The position numbers and the translations under genes are program-made. DNA of 64,000 bases from Ilyobacter_A sp963668015 (GTDB lineage Bacteria; Fusobacteriota; Fusobacteriia; Fusobacteriales; Fusobacteriaceae), in NCBI GenBank assembly GCA_963668015.2, contig CAXXCR010000003.1, positions 43,730-107,729 of the forward strand, given 5' to 3'. Under the pieces are notes generated by a model. It was given only the letters and a program-made list of their open reading frames with translations, was not told the DNA's origin and did no database searches. Below, piece by piece: positions 8,851-18,691 of the stretch (position 1 is its first letter; each line of letters starts with the position of its first letter).

Positions 8851-10410
8851 TATTATGTCTATAGAATGAGATTTTTTGATCAATTCATAAGAGGTTCTGA
8901 ATATTTTCATGGTGTTTGGCAGAAAATCTAAAAGATCCCCTGCGATAACCCCGTCTTCACCTTTTTCATCAGAAATGATTTCACTGCAGAGTCCATGAAT
9001 AAATACCCCGTTTTTAACTGCATCTAAAAGATCCAATCCCAGGACATATTGTGCTGCTATAACTCCACAGAGCACATCCCCGCTGCCTGCTGTGGCCAAA
9101 GATGAATTTCCTGTCAAATTTATGTAGCATCTCCCATCGGGACAGTAAATTTGGCTATGTGCCCCTTTTACCATTAATATTACTCCGAATTTTTTAGAGA
9201 ATTCTTTACAGAGTTCAACTTGTCTTTTCTTTATATCTTCTATACCCGTGTCCATAAGTGACGAGAGTTCCCCCAGGTGAGGTGTCAGTACTGTAAGTGC
9301 CTTCCTCTCTTTTAAAATATTCAAATCCTTAGAAATTGCAGTTATACCATCTGCATCTAAAATTATGGGGGCCTTTATTTTTTGCACCAAAGACTTGATA
9401 AGCTCCTGGCTGTCATCCTCTGCGGACATTCCGCATCCCAAAACTACAAGGCGCATATTTTCGCACAGTTCCAATATTGCATCCCTGGAAGTTCTGCCTA
9501 GGTTTCCTCTGGAATTTTCCTGGATTGGGTGAAAAACTATCTCGCTTGACCTTGCAGCGAGCACGGGTACCATAGACTCCGGACAGGCAAGCCTTGCGTA
9601 GCCTCCTCCAGATTTCAGAAAGCCCATAGAGTTGAAAAGCGGCGCTCCATAGTACTGCCTACCTCCGCCTATGAAAAGGACAGAGCCGTAGTTATTTTTG
9701 TGGGAGTCCGGTTCTCTGGCAGGACAAATAAGAGGCGTATTTATCTGTGTTTTCAAGTCGTTGTAGAGTTTAGGCGGGAATGATATATTTGAAACTGTGA
9801 GCTGGCCGTTATACTTAAATCCGGGATAAAGCAGGTTGCCCAATTTTGGCAAGCCGAAGCTTACGGTGAAGTCAGCTTCAACAGCCTGTCCCATAAGCTT
9901 ACCTGTATTGCCATTTATCCCTGATGGAATGTCAAGAGACAGCACTTTTTTTCCGCTTAGGTTAATAGCGGCGATTATATCACCGTACTCTCCTTCTATA
10001 TTCCGGTTCAGTCCCACCCCGAAAATGGCGTCCACGATAACTGTATATTGGGATATGAAATCATTTATTTTTTTTATCTCGGGAACAGCATATATTGAGA
10101 GTCCTATTTTTTGCAGTATGGAATAATTCAATGACGAGCTGCCGGTATATTTATCCGGATCTGTTAAAAGTATAACTGCTATATCTGCACCGGCCGAGTG
10201 AAGTTTTCTTGCAAGCGCCAGGCCGTCACCACCGTTGTTTCCGGGTCCGCAAAAAATCAAAAAGCTTTCTCTGGACACGTCTAATTTTTTTTTAATAAGT
10301 TCGTAGGCCGAGATGCTTGCATTTTCCATGAGTATTTCCTGGCTGATGCCGTAAGTCTCTATAGCAGTTTTATCTAAGTTTTGCATCTGTTTTCCACTTG
10401 CTATTTTCAT
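8848..10410 (-). CDS. nnr: Bifunctional NAD(P)H-hydrate repair enzyme (epimerase + dehydratase)
   Basis: This cytoplasmic enzyme repairs damaged NAD(P)H hydrates. The N-terminal YjeF-type epimerase domain carries GPGNNGGDG at residues 55-63 and the LSLDIPSGINGNTG motif. The C-terminal ADP/ATP-dependent dehydratase domain shows LTPHLGEL and TAGSGDVLCGVIAA near residue 440. At 520 residues it is the usual fused form. The ATG is preceded on the minus strand by AGGAGGA. It is a single gene, convergent with the atp operon. Confidence 0.93.
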   Translation of the reverse strand: MKIASGKQMQNLDKTAIETYGISQEILMENASISAYELIKKKLDVSRESFLIFCGPGNNGGDGLALARKLHSAGADIAVILLTDPDKYTGSSSLNYSILQKIGLSIYAVPEIKKINDFISQYTVIVDAIFGVGLNRNIEGEYGDIIAAINLSGKKVLSLDIPSGINGNTGKLMGQAVEADFTVSFGLPKLGNLLYPGFKYNGQLTVSNISFPPKLYNDLKTQINTPLICPAREPDSHKNNYGSVLFIGGGRQYYGAPLFNSMGFLKSGGGYARLACPESMVPVLAARSSEIVFHPIQENSRGNLGRTSRDAILELCENMRLVVLGCGMSAEDDSQELIKSLVQKIKAPIILDADGITAISKDLNILKERKALTVLTPHLGELSSLMDTGIEDIKKRQVELCKEFSKKFGVILMVKGAHSQIYCPDGRCYINLTGNSSLATAGSGDVLCGVIAAQYVLGLDLLDAVKNGVFIHGLCSEIISDEKGEDGVIAGDLLDFLPNTMKIFRTSYELIKKSHSIDII

Positions 10411-11091
10411 ATGAGATCCTCCTGATAATGTCTTAGTTTTAATTATTCGATAAAAGTTTTTTAAGATTATATGCGGTATTTCCTTTAAATTTTAATAAAA
10501 ATATATGTATATGAACAAAAATATAACATTGTACGAGTTTCGTTTTGAATGAATAAAAAGCTTTTTACATTTTGCAGAAATTCATTTCTAACATCACTTT
10601 GTCGTATGAAGTATTTAATTTCTGAGAATCTTTTTGCACACAGAGTTTCACAGAGAAATCCTTAAGTCAAAAGATTTATTCTTTGTCACGAATTACACGA
10701 ATCTCACGAATGATTAAAAACCTTGAAAATTAAAGATTTTTAGTAAGCTTCTGTGAAGCTCACTCTTTTCCTCCGTGCAACTCTGTAACCAATTTTTTGA
10801 CTTTCTATTCGTGATAATTAGTGCGATTCGTGACCAAAAAAGTTTTTATATCCTTACAAGAAATTAGTAATTTATTATCTGATTTACATTCGGCAGGTAT
10901 CAAATTCTGAATAGCTCTGATGATATTAATTTTTTAAGCAAGTCCGTTTAGTACAACGTAAGGACGATAAGGGAAATTCAGATGTCTACGGTACACTGAG
11001 TTATTTTTCTTGTGATTTTTCATAAAATTTACCTTTCTAATATAGAATGGGGTATGATTGATTATTTATATCGAATATAGAGATAAATTTC
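10411..11091. other. Long intergenic region with repeat copy A
   Basis: About 680 bp of noncoding, AT-rich DNA lies between the divergent nnr and coaE genes. Repeat copy A occupies about 10612-10880. The right part (10881-11091) contains a GTCC..GGAC inverted pair near 10943-10966 but no open frame with a start signal. No RNA gene is recognised. Confidence 0.6.
10612..10880 (+). repeat. Interspersed noncoding repeat, copy A (P-Q-P'-Q' orientation)
   Basis: Order of parts: CACAGAG twice (10639, 10649); CACGAAT three times at an exact 9-bp period (10687, 10696, 10705); a middle stretch; CTGTG / ACTCTGT units (about 10750-10788); then ATTCGTG, ATTAGTG, ATTCGTG (10807-10832). Over about 245 bp it is nearly identical, in reverse complement, to copy F at 63.1 kb (about five substitutions and one indel by eye). 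Confidence 0.9.
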
Positions 11092-11120
11092 TTTAAATTA
11101 CATCAAACTTATTGTAAAAT
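11092..11120 (+). promoter_or_regulatory. Promoter of coaE
   Basis: TTTAAA (11092-11097) and TAAAAT (11115-11120) with a 17-bp spacer lie just upstream of the coaE ribosome binding site. The -35 match is moderate. The leader would be only about 15 nt. Confidence 0.5.
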
Positions 11121-11140
11121 ATTGAAAAAAGGAGGTAGCT

Positions 11141-11719
11141 ATGATATTAGGTTTAACAGGTGGGATTGCAAGCGGGAAATCTACAGTTTCAAAAATATTT
11201 TCTAGAATGGGAGTTAAGATTATAGATGCGGATGAAATAAGCAGGATGGTGGCGGATAATGCAGAAGTTTTGCAGGAACTCGCAGGGGAATTTGGTGAGG
11301 AGATAATAATTGATGGCAGACTTGACAGAAAAAAACTCAGGGAGATAGTGTTTGAGAGCGAGGAAAATGTAGGCAGGATAAACTCTATAATGCATCCAAA
11401 GATAATAAGCAACTTGGAAGCTGAGATTGACAAAAACAGGTCTGAGAAGCTGTTGATACTGGATATCCCTCTGCTATATGAGGCGAAACTGGATTACTTG
11501 TGTGAAAAGGTGCTGTTGGTTTTTGTTGACGAGGAAACCCAGATTGAAAGGGTTATAAAGCGGGATGGTTGTTCGAAAAAACAAGCTGAAAATATAATAG
11601 AGAAGCAGATGCCTTTGTCACAGAAAAAAGAGCTGGCAGATTATTATATTGATAATAGCGGCAGCTTTGAAGAGCTTGAAAATATGGTTCAAGAGTTTTA
11701 TTCTGACATTATGAAATAA
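11141..11719 (+). CDS. coaE: Dephospho-CoA kinase
   Basis: This enzyme phosphorylates the ribose 3'-OH of dephospho-CoA, the last step of coenzyme A synthesis. The P-loop is at the very N-terminus (GLTGGIASGKST, residues 4-15), and DADEISR and LDIPLLYE are the characteristic family motifs. The 192-residue length is normal. The ATG follows AAAGGAGGTAGCT. It has its own promoter, and the next gene also has one. Confidence 0.95.
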   Translation: MILGLTGGIASGKSTVSKIFSRMGVKIIDADEISRMVADNAEVLQELAGEFGEEIIIDGRLDRKKLREIVFESEENVGRINSIMHPKIISNLEAEIDKNRSEKLLILDIPLLYEAKLDYLCEKVLLVFVDEETQIERVIKRDGCSKKQAENIIEKQMPLSQKKELADYYIDNSGSFEELENMVQEFYSDIMK

Positions 11720-11744
11720 ATTTTTAGAATGAGCATATATTAAA

Positions 11745-11773
11745 TTGACTGGTAAATTATACTGTGTTAAAAT
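11745..11773 (+). promoter_or_regulatory. Promoter of the cation/proton antiporter gene
   Basis: TTGACT (11745-11750), a 17-bp spacer and TAAAAT (11768-11773) predict a start near 11780. This lies downstream of TTG 11777, where the open frame begins, so that codon would not be in the transcript. This supports ATG 11816 as the start. Confidence 0.7.
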
Positions 11774-11815
11774 ATATTGAACGATGTACTATTTTATTTG
11801 AAACGGGGTGTGGTG

Positions 11816-13030
11816 ATGCTGCTTAATTTGGCTATAGTCGTTTTAATCGCAATGTTTTTAGCCCGTGTATTTGAAAGAATAAAACTGCCACCGTTGCTTG
11901 GAATGATAGCTGCAGGGGTTATTTTAGGACCTTACAGCAGGCAGGCATTGGGGGTGAGTTCAAAATTCTTAGACACTGTGTTTATTTCAGAAGACCTCAT
12001 AAAGCTGTCTTCTGAGATGAGAACGGCGGCTCTCATAATAATACTTATAAGAGCGGGGCTTGGTATAAATAAAAAGACCTTGAATAAGATAGGGAAACAG
12101 GCAGTTAAGATGTCGTTTATTCCTGGGATATTAGAGGGGGCTGTGCTTATTTTTGTTGGACATAAGCTATTAGGAATTCCGCTTGTAGAAGCAGGGGTAT
12201 TGGCATTTATAATAGCAGCGGTCTCTCCTGCGGTAATTGTTCCGCAAATGTTGGACCTGAAATCTAAAGGATACGGTAAAAAAAAGGAGATACCGACTCT
12301 TATACTTGCAGGAGCTTCTGTTGATGATGTGTTTGCAATAACTATATTCGGGGCCTTCTTGAGCCTGACTTTAGGTGAAAGAGAAAGCATGGTGAAACTG
12401 TTCCTGAAGATACCCACAAGTATATTTTGTGGGATAGTTTTAGGTGTAATGTTTGGATTTTTACTCTTGAAGTTTTATGAAAAACAACATATAAGGGACA
12501 GTAAAAAAGTAATTATCTTTATGATAATCGCAATTTTATTCAACCACTTGGAAACTCTGAATATCATCCCGCTAGCAAGCCTTTTGGGTATAATGGCTAT
12601 GGGGTTTGTAATACTTGAAAAAAATGAAGAGCTGGCCAAGAGGCTGGCATCGAAGTTTAATAAGATATGGGTTCTGGCAGAGATACTTTTATTTGTACTT
12701 ATAGGTGCAGCGGTTAATATTTCGGTAGTTTTAGATGCTGGACTGGTAGGTCTGGCCATCATATTTATAGGACTTATAGGGAGAAGCATAGGTGTATGGT
12801 TGTCGCTTGTAGGTTCTCAGCTGAGTAAAAAAGAGATATGGTTTTGTACAATAGCTTATATACCAAAGGCAACAGTTCAAGCTGCAATAGGAGCAATACC
12901 ACTTTCTATGGGGGTGGCTTCGGGAGAACTTATACTGGCTATAGCCGTACTTAGTATTATAGTGACTGCACCGCTTGGAGCAATAGGTATAAAATATAGT
13001 GCTGATAAATTTTTGGATATACATGAATAG
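11816..13030 (+). CDS. Cation:proton antiporter (Na+/H+ exchanger, CPA family)
   Basis: This inner-membrane protein has about a dozen hydrophobic helices and no soluble TrkA-type domain. The N-terminus (MLLNLAIVVLIAMFLARVFERIKLPPLLGMIAAGVILGP) is typical of CPA antiporters, and ILAGASVDDVFAI provides the paired-aspartate region of the CPA2-like ion site. ATG 11816 follows GGGGTGTGGTG and gives 404 residues. The frame extends 13 codons upstream but that part precedes the predicted transcript start. The exported ion is probably Na+ given the sodium ATPase nearby, which is inference. Confidence 0.85.
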   Translation: MLLNLAIVVLIAMFLARVFERIKLPPLLGMIAAGVILGPYSRQALGVSSKFLDTVFISEDLIKLSSEMRTAALIIILIRAGLGINKKTLNKIGKQAVKMSFIPGILEGAVLIFVGHKLLGIPLVEAGVLAFIIAAVSPAVIVPQMLDLKSKGYGKKKEIPTLILAGASVDDVFAITIFGAFLSLTLGERESMVKLFLKIPTSIFCGIVLGVMFGFLLLKFYEKQHIRDSKKVIIFMIIAILFNHLETLNIIPLASLLGIMAMGFVILEKNEELAKRLASKFNKIWVLAEILLFVLIGAAVNISVVLDAGLVGLAIIFIGLIGRSIGVWLSLVGSQLSKKEIWFCTIAYIPKATVQAAIGAIPLSMGVASGELILAIAVLSIIVTAPLGAIGIKYSADKFLDIHE

Positions 13031-13122
13031 CAGGTGCACAAGTGAAGGTAGGGGAAAACCACAGTTTAAACTTAAGTGACCTGCTCAAAACGATGGATTT
13101 TAATATATGGGGGGATTTTTAG

Positions 13123-14208
13123 ATGCTTAATTTACTTATATCTCCTGGGAGGTATATATCAGGATACGACAACATCCATGAACTCGGGTGTGAAGTAAAA
13201 AAAATAGGAGGCACAGTTCTTGTATTACTGGATGAAAATATATTGGATAAAATTCAAGGGGGCTTAAGTTCCTTGGTAGAAAATGTTCATATCGAGCAGA
13301 CTTATTTTAACGGAGAGTGCTGCCACTCTGAGATAGACAGGATAGCAGAACTGTTAAAATCCAAGAATATAGATGTCATAGTCGGTATAGGTGGCGGAAA
13401 ACTTATGGATACCACAAAGGCAGCGGGTTACAAGGGAGGCTCCAAGATAGTTACAGTTCCCACTATAGCTGCTACCTGTGCAGCCTGGTCTTCGCACTCG
13501 GCGGTTTATACCGAGCAAGGAATTGCCTATGAATACTATGACATACACAAAAATCCAGACATGCTGTTTATGGATAAAAAAATAATAAGTTCAGCACCTG
13601 TGAGGTACCTGATATCCGGCATGGTGGATTCGCTTGCAAAATGGGTGGAGACAAAGGCGTTTACTGACGGTATAACAGAGAAAAATGTTGAACTGGAAAT
13701 AGCTATGTATATAGCCAAAAAAATATATGATGAAATTTTTGAGTTTGGGGTAAAGGCTGTTTCAGATATAAAAAACGGCATTTATTCTAAAGAGGTCGAC
13801 TGTATGATAGAGCACACAATACTCAGCGCAGGTCTGGTTGGCGGAGTTGGCGGAGAGGCGTGCAGGGCAGTTGCAGCGCATGCAGTAAACAATGCATTTA
13901 CAGTCTTATTTGGAAGAAACAGAGAAAACCTACACGGAGAGGTAGTCGGGTTTGGTAACCTGGTCCAAAAAGTCCTAGACGGCGACAGAAATGAGGCTGA
14001 AAAACTGGCTAAGCTGTATGCAGAGCTAGGGGCTCCGGTAAATTTATGCGATTTAAATATGGGAGAACTGGATGAGGTTGAGTTCACAAAAATAGTAAAT
14101 AGGGCCTTGTACAAGGGAGATACAATGTGGAATCTTCCATATGATGTGAATTTTGATATGGTAAAGAAAGCTATATTAGAGGCAGAAAAGATAGCTAGTA
14201 ATCTTTAG
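13123..14208 (+). CDS. GldA-like iron-containing dehydrogenase (hydroxycarboxylate or glycerol type)
   Basis: This is a group of the Fe/Zn alcohol dehydrogenase superfamily with a Rossmann-like N-terminal domain and a helical metal domain. The NAD-binding stretch is VIVGIGGGKLMDTTKAAG and the next motif is TIAATCAAWSSHSAVY. Probable metal ligands are the Asp in SGMVDSLAKW, the His in AAHAVNNAF and the His in LHGEVVGFG. The TIAATCAAW motif resembles YbdH/HcxA-type 2-hydroxycarboxylate dehydrogenases as much as glycerol dehydrogenase, so the substrate is left open. The ATG follows GGGGGGAT. It opens a co-directional run ending at 21737. Confidence 0.8.
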   Translation: MLNLLISPGRYISGYDNIHELGCEVKKIGGTVLVLLDENILDKIQGGLSSLVENVHIEQTYFNGECCHSEIDRIAELLKSKNIDVIVGIGGGKLMDTTKAAGYKGGSKIVTVPTIAATCAAWSSHSAVYTEQGIAYEYYDIHKNPDMLFMDKKIISSAPVRYLISGMVDSLAKWVETKAFTDGITEKNVELEIAMYIAKKIYDEIFEFGVKAVSDIKNGIYSKEVDCMIEHTILSAGLVGGVGGEACRAVAAHAVNNAFTVLFGRNRENLHGEVVGFGNLVQKVLDGDRNEAEKLAKLYAELGAPVNLCDLNMGELDEVEFTKIVNRALYKGDTMWNLPYDVNFDMVKKAILEAEKIASNL

Positions 14209-14232
14209 ATAAAGTTTAGAAAGAGGAAGAGT

Positions 14233-16392
14233 ATGGAAATAGTAGCACCTGCAGGCAGTATGTCGAGGCTAAAGGCAGCAGTCAGAGCCGGAGCCGGCGA
14301 AGTCTATCTTGGGTTAAAGGGATTTGGTGCCAGAAGAAATGCCGAAAATTTCAATGTAGCTGAATTTTTGGAAGCAATAGATTATTGTCACTTCAGGGGA
14401 ACCAAGGTATTTCTTACACTGAATACCATGATGAAGTCTAGTGAACTGGAAGCTGTTTATTCAAATCTAAAAACCCTGTATGAGGGCGGCTTGGATGCAG
14501 TTATAGTTCAAGATTTTGGAGTATTTAGTTTTTTGAAGGATAATTTTCCAGAACTTGAAATACACGGCAGCACCCAGATGACGGTCGCAAACCACGTCGA
14601 GGCAAATTACCTTAAAAAAATAGGCTTTAAAAGGGTGGTCTTGGCACGTGAACTTAAATTTCAAGAGATAAAAAGTATAAGGGAAAAAACCGATATAGAA
14701 TTGGAAATATTTGTTTCAGGGGCTCTGTGCATATCCTATTCCGGAAACTGTTATTTGAGCAGTTTCATAGGAGGGAGAAGTGGAAACAGAGGGCTTTGTG
14801 CACAGCCATGCAGAAAAGAGTATATATGTGAGGATTGTAAAAAATCATATATTTTGAGCCCTAAAGACCAGATGCTTGAAAGAGAAGAGATAGAAAAACT
14901 CAGAGAAATAGGCATAGAATCAATTAAAATAGAAGGAAGAATGAAGAGTGAGGAGTACGTCTATGAAACTGTTAAATACTACAGTAAATTATTAGGCGGG
15001 GAATCTCCTGACTTGAATACTCCAAAAATATTCAACAGAGGATATGGAAAAGGCTACTTTTACAAAACTACAGAAATAATGAACCCGGAATACGCTTCAG
15101 ATTTCGGTTACAGAGTCGCCACAGTATCAAAGCCTGGAGAGCTAGTCTTGGAAGAAAGTCTTTCATTGGGAGACGGGGTTTCCTACATATCGAAAAATCA
15201 CAAAAAGCTCGGCGGAACATATATAAATAAAATAATTTCAGGGGGATCTAAAGTAGAAAAGGCTGGTCCTGATGATGAGGTAAAAATCGGGAAGCTGCCA
15301 AAGGGAACAAGGTATGTATATAAAACTTACTCAAAGGATATTATGGACCTTGCGGCAAGAGATATGAAAAGATCCGAAAAAAAAATACCACTTTACGCGA
15401 GCATAGAAGCTTTTATCGGGAGCCCTCCGAAACTTAAAGTGAAGACTTACAATGCATATGGATCCGAACTGTCCGTGGAACTTACTGAAGATACCTGCCT
15501 GGAAAAAGCGGAAAGGTCAGGTATAACAAAGGAAAAAGTGGCTGAAAAACTCGGTGAACTGGGAGAAACAACCTTTTACCTTCAAAAATTTAAATTTTCT
15601 GGGGACCTGGATGCTTTCCTACCGTTTAAACTTTTGAAATCAATGAAAAGGGAAGCAGTGGAAAAGTTAAAGGGAAACTTAGCCGCCTCGTATAGAAGGA
15701 AACTGGCTTCTAATGAGATAGTAAAAAAAGAATTTAAAAACAACTTTAACGTAAACCCAGAGATAGCTGTCTGTGTATCTAGTGAAGCTCAGAAGAAGGC
15801 CGCCTTGGACTTTGGGATAAAAAAAATATACCATAAAGGCATCGATGTAGCCAAAGAGGGTAATTTGGAAAAGATCGATCTGGATTCCCAATTAGCCTCA
15901 AACCTATACCAGATACTTGAAAACAGAAACAGCAGAGTAAGTGTTGATTGGAACCAGAATATAGGAAATTCATATGCCCTTGAGTATATATCCGGCATAG
16001 ATAAGCTTGATGTGGCTTATCTATCTCCGGAGTTGGGGTATGACAGCCTGAAGGAACTTAAAAGCGACAAGGTGAAAAAGGGAATAGTAATCTACGGGGC
16101 TTTGAGGTCAATGTATATTGAACCTGATATAGTAGACAGAACCTGTACTGTTAAAAATGAAAGCGGGGACAAGTTTAGGATCGTAAAGAACAGGCAGGGG
16201 AATACAGAAGTTTATTTTGATAAAGCAATGAACCTTATACCGGCTTTGGACAGGGTGTACAGCTTGGGATTGGATGAGCTTAGACTGGATTTTACGTTTG
16301 AAACTTATGATGAAACCATTAAAATACTTAAAAGTATAAATGACAGAACTGGAGAATACAACCCGTATAATTTTGATCGCGGAGTATATTAG
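14233..16392 (+). CDS. U32 family protein with C-terminal DUF3656-type domain
   Basis: The 719-residue protein starts MEIVAPAGSMSRLKAAVRAGAGEVYLG, the TIM-barrel entry of U32 'peptidases'. A cysteine cluster in GALCISYSGNCYLSS..GLCAQPCRKEY is the site that binds an iron-sulfur cluster in characterised U32 proteins. These are now known as RNA or quinone hydroxylation enzymes (RlhA, TrhP, UbiU/V) rather than true proteases. The long C-terminal part matches the large RlhA/YdcP-like form, so a role in 23S rRNA hydroxylation is plausible but inferred. It overlaps nothing and is followed closely by pgpA. Confidence 0.85.
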   Translation: MEIVAPAGSMSRLKAAVRAGAGEVYLGLKGFGARRNAENFNVAEFLEAIDYCHFRGTKVFLTLNTMMKSSELEAVYSNLKTLYEGGLDAVIVQDFGVFSFLKDNFPELEIHGSTQMTVANHVEANYLKKIGFKRVVLARELKFQEIKSIREKTDIELEIFVSGALCISYSGNCYLSSFIGGRSGNRGLCAQPCRKEYICEDCKKSYILSPKDQMLEREEIEKLREIGIESIKIEGRMKSEEYVYETVKYYSKLLGGESPDLNTPKIFNRGYGKGYFYKTTEIMNPEYASDFGYRVATVSKPGELVLEESLSLGDGVSYISKNHKKLGGTYINKIISGGSKVEKAGPDDEVKIGKLPKGTRYVYKTYSKDIMDLAARDMKRSEKKIPLYASIEAFIGSPPKLKVKTYNAYGSELSVELTEDTCLEKAERSGITKEKVAEKLGELGETTFYLQKFKFSGDLDAFLPFKLLKSMKREAVEKLKGNLAASYRRKLASNEIVKKEFKNNFNVNPEIAVCVSSEAQKKAALDFGIKKIYHKGIDVAKEGNLEKIDLDSQLASNLYQILENRNSRVSVDWNQNIGNSYALEYISGIDKLDVAYLSPELGYDSLKELKSDKVKKGIVIYGALRSMYIEPDIVDRTCTVKNESGDKFRIVKNRQGNTEVYFDKAMNLIPALDRVYSLGLDELRLDFTFETYDETIKILKSINDRTGEYNPYNFDRGVY

Positions 16393-16402
16393 AGGTGAGA
16401 AG

Positions 16403-16900
16403 ATGAAAAAAACAACAGTTAAGAAGATGGCAACTTGCTTTGGCCTGGGGGACCTACCCAAGGCTCCGGGAACATTTGGAACACTTGGCGGAATACCTTT
16501 GTTTTTACTGCTTTATGCAATGAGATCATTATTTGCTGAAGAAGCTGTTTATAACTCATTTTATTTTTTATTTTTGGCAGTTTTTTTTCTGTTTTGTGTA
16601 TATATATGTGATTACAGTGAAAAAGAGATATATGGTGAAAAGGACCCGCAAAATGTAGTTATAGATGAGGTATTAGGATATGTAACAACAATGTTTTTGG
16701 TAAACCCCGCTAACTTTACAGAACTCTTGGTGGCGATTGTTCTGGGGTTTGTGTTTTTTAGGATTTTTGATATATCAAAGCCAGGACCGATTTACAAATC
16801 CCAATTTATAGGCTCTGGAGTAGGAGTTGTAGCGGATGATTTTTTGGCTGGTATTGCAGCAAATTTTTTACTTGTAATATCGATGAGTCTTATATTTTGA
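16403..16900 (+). CDS. pgpA: Phosphatidylglycerophosphatase A
   Basis: This membrane enzyme dephosphorylates phosphatidylglycerol phosphate in phospholipid synthesis. The signature is at the N-terminus: GLGDLPKAPGTFGTLGGIPLFLL, then VIDEVLGY in the middle and FRIFDISKPGP later. The frame is open from 16340 but that start would overlap the U32 gene. ATG 16403 follows AGAGGTGAG and gives 165 residues, the normal family size. It is followed by cinA after 11 bp. Confidence 0.92.
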   Translation: MKKTTVKKMATCFGLGDLPKAPGTFGTLGGIPLFLLLYAMRSLFAEEAVYNSFYFLFLAVFFLFCVYICDYSEKEIYGEKDPQNVVIDEVLGYVTTMFLVNPANFTELLVAIVLGFVFFRIFDISKPGPIYKSQFIGSGVGVVADDFLAGIAANFLLVISMSLIF

Positions 16901-16911
16901 GGGGGTTTTAG

Positions 16912-18114
16912 GTGAAAGCATTTATCATACTTGTAGGAACTGAACTTTTAAACGGGATGATGGTTGACACAAACAGTGTTTATATGGCTGAAGAGCTTAA
17001 CAAGTACGGTGTGGAGATACAGTCTAAAATAAGTGTTGGCGATGATATAGATGAGATATACAGAGCCATTGATTACGGGAAAAGAATAGCGGATCTGGTT
17101 ATAATATCCGGCGGACTTGGGCCAACTATAGATGACCTGACAAAGGATGCCATTGCAAAATATACAGGCAGGGAGCTTCTGCTTCACAATGAACAGTTTG
17201 AGAGAATGAAAGAAAAATTTAGGGACAGAGATCTGTCCGTGCAGCGTCTTGAAAGAAACAAAAGACAGGTTATGCTGCCTGAGGGTAGTTATGTTATAGA
17301 CAATGGGATAGGGATAGCACCCTCAATCTACGTTGACGGTATAGCAGCATTCCCTGGAGTTCCGTCTGAACTGTTTCACCTGTTCCCAAAATTTTTGGAC
17401 CATTATAGGACGGAACAGCAGCTTGACAGCGAGATATATATAAAAGATATTTTGGTATGGGGGATCCCGGAGTCGTTCTTAGAGGAGACCATAGTCGACC
17501 TTTTTACAGAAGACGGGATATTTTACGAATTTTTGGTAAAAAGTTATGGAATAATAGTAAGGCTACTTACAAATTCTAAAAATAAAGAAAAGGTTGATGC
17601 GATAAAAAGAAGTATATATGACAGAATAGGTGAGAATATATATGGGGAAGATATGCAGAGACTGGAAAAAATAGTAATAGAAAAACTAGCAGAAAAAAAC
17701 TATACACTTTCGACAGCTGAGTCCTGTACAGGAGGGCTGCTGAGTTCATTTATAATAGAGGTAAGCGGAGTGTCTAAAGTTTTTAAAGAGGGTCTTGTAA
17801 CTTACAGCAATGAAGCTAAGGTGGAACGTCTTGGGGTGAAGAGGACTACACTTGAAAAGTTCGGCGCTGTAAGCAGTGAAACAGCAAATGAAATGCTGGA
17901 AGGATTGAAAACTGACGTGGGGATATCTGTTACTGGTATAGCAGGTCCTACAGGGGGTACAAAAGAAAAACCTGTGGGGACGGTTTATATAGGTATAAGA
18001 ATAAAAGATGATTACTATGTTAACTTGTATAAATTTAAGGGCGATAGAAATAAAATAAGAACAAAAACTGCTTTAACGGCATTGTTTGAACTTCAAAAAT
18101 TACTGAATAATTAA
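16912..18114 (+). CDS. cinA: CinA-like protein: N-terminal MoCF domain plus nicotinamide-nucleotide amidohydrolase
   Basis: The two-domain protein is of normal length (400 residues). The N-terminal MoaB/MogA-like part contains TELLNGMMVDTNSVYMA and ISGGLGPTIDDLTKDA and corresponds to the ADP-ribose / NMN-processing domain of CinA. The C-terminal PncC-type amidohydrolase domain shows STAESCTGGLLSS, GLVTYSNEAK and SVTGIAGPTGGT. The GTG start follows GGGGGTTTTAG. Its likely role is pyridine nucleotide salvage, tying in with the nnr gene elsewhere in the window. Confidence 0.93.
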   Translation: MKAFIILVGTELLNGMMVDTNSVYMAEELNKYGVEIQSKISVGDDIDEIYRAIDYGKRIADLVIISGGLGPTIDDLTKDAIAKYTGRELLLHNEQFERMKEKFRDRDLSVQRLERNKRQVMLPEGSYVIDNGIGIAPSIYVDGIAAFPGVPSELFHLFPKFLDHYRTEQQLDSEIYIKDILVWGIPESFLEETIVDLFTEDGIFYEFLVKSYGIIVRLLTNSKNKEKVDAIKRSIYDRIGENIYGEDMQRLEKIVIEKLAEKNYTLSTAESCTGGLLSSFIIEVSGVSKVFKEGLVTYSNEAKVERLGVKRTTLEKFGAVSSETANEMLEGLKTDVGISVTGIAGPTGGTKEKPVGTVYIGIRIKDDYYVNLYKFKGDRNKIRTKTALTALFELQKLLNN

Positions 18115-18127
18115 AGGGAGGTACAAA

Positions 18128-18676
18128 GTGGGATTAGGTGACAGAATCAAGAAAAACAGAACAGAAAAAGGATTTTCTTTAAGGGATCTAGCAGCCAAAG
18201 TGGATCTCTCTGCGAGCTTTCTTTCTCAAATAGAGCAGGGAAAGGCTTCGCCGTCAATTGAAAATTTGAAAAAAATAGCTACTGCTTTAGATGTAAGGGT
18301 TAGCTATCTTATAGAAGACGAAGAGGTAAAAAAGAATACTGATGTAACAAGAAAGCATGAAAGGTCAGTGGTTGAAAGTGTGGATTCCAACACGAAAATA
18401 TCACTTTTGACGTCTTCCGATATAGAAAAACATATGGAGCCTATTTATTATGAGATAGGTCCGGATGGAGAGAGCGGTAGAAACTACTACCACCATAAGG
18501 GAGAAGAGTTCGTTTTCATTATCGAGGGGACATTGGATGTTTATATAAATGATAAAAAACACACACTTTACGAGGGTGACAGCCTCTACTTTAAGTCGAC
18601 TCAAAAACATAAATTTAAAAACGAATCAGGAAAAACGGTAAAAGCTCTTTGGGTTGTTACTCCGCCAACATTTTAA
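18128..18676 (+). CDS. XRE-family regulator with cupin sensor domain
   Basis: This 182-residue transcription factor has an N-terminal helix-turn-helix (LRDLAAKVDLSASFLSQIEQGKASPSIENLKKIA, about residues 17-50) and a C-terminal cupin domain (HHKGEEFVFIIEGTLDVYI..YEGDSLYFKSTQKHKF). Proteins of this build (PuuR/SinR-cupin type) sense small metabolites. The ligand cannot be told. The GTG start is preceded by AAAGGGAGG. It sits inside the run between cinA and the kdsC-like gene. Confidence 0.88.
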   Translation: MGLGDRIKKNRTEKGFSLRDLAAKVDLSASFLSQIEQGKASPSIENLKKIATALDVRVSYLIEDEEVKKNTDVTRKHERSVVESVDSNTKISLLTSSDIEKHMEPIYYEIGPDGESGRNYYHHKGEEFVFIIEGTLDVYINDKKHTLYEGDSLYFKSTQKHKFKNESGKTVKALWVVTPPTF

Positions 18677-18691
18677 TAGAGGGGAAAATTT

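Noticed and set aside
10639..10711. Possible CRISPR-like array from regularly spaced CACAGAG / CACGAAT units
   Set aside because: Units are 7-9 bp with 2-3 bp spacers, occur with their reverse complements and recur as a dispersed block; no cas genes.
11777..11815. TTG start for the antiporter
   Set aside because: It lies at or upstream of the predicted transcription start and lacks a ribosome binding site.
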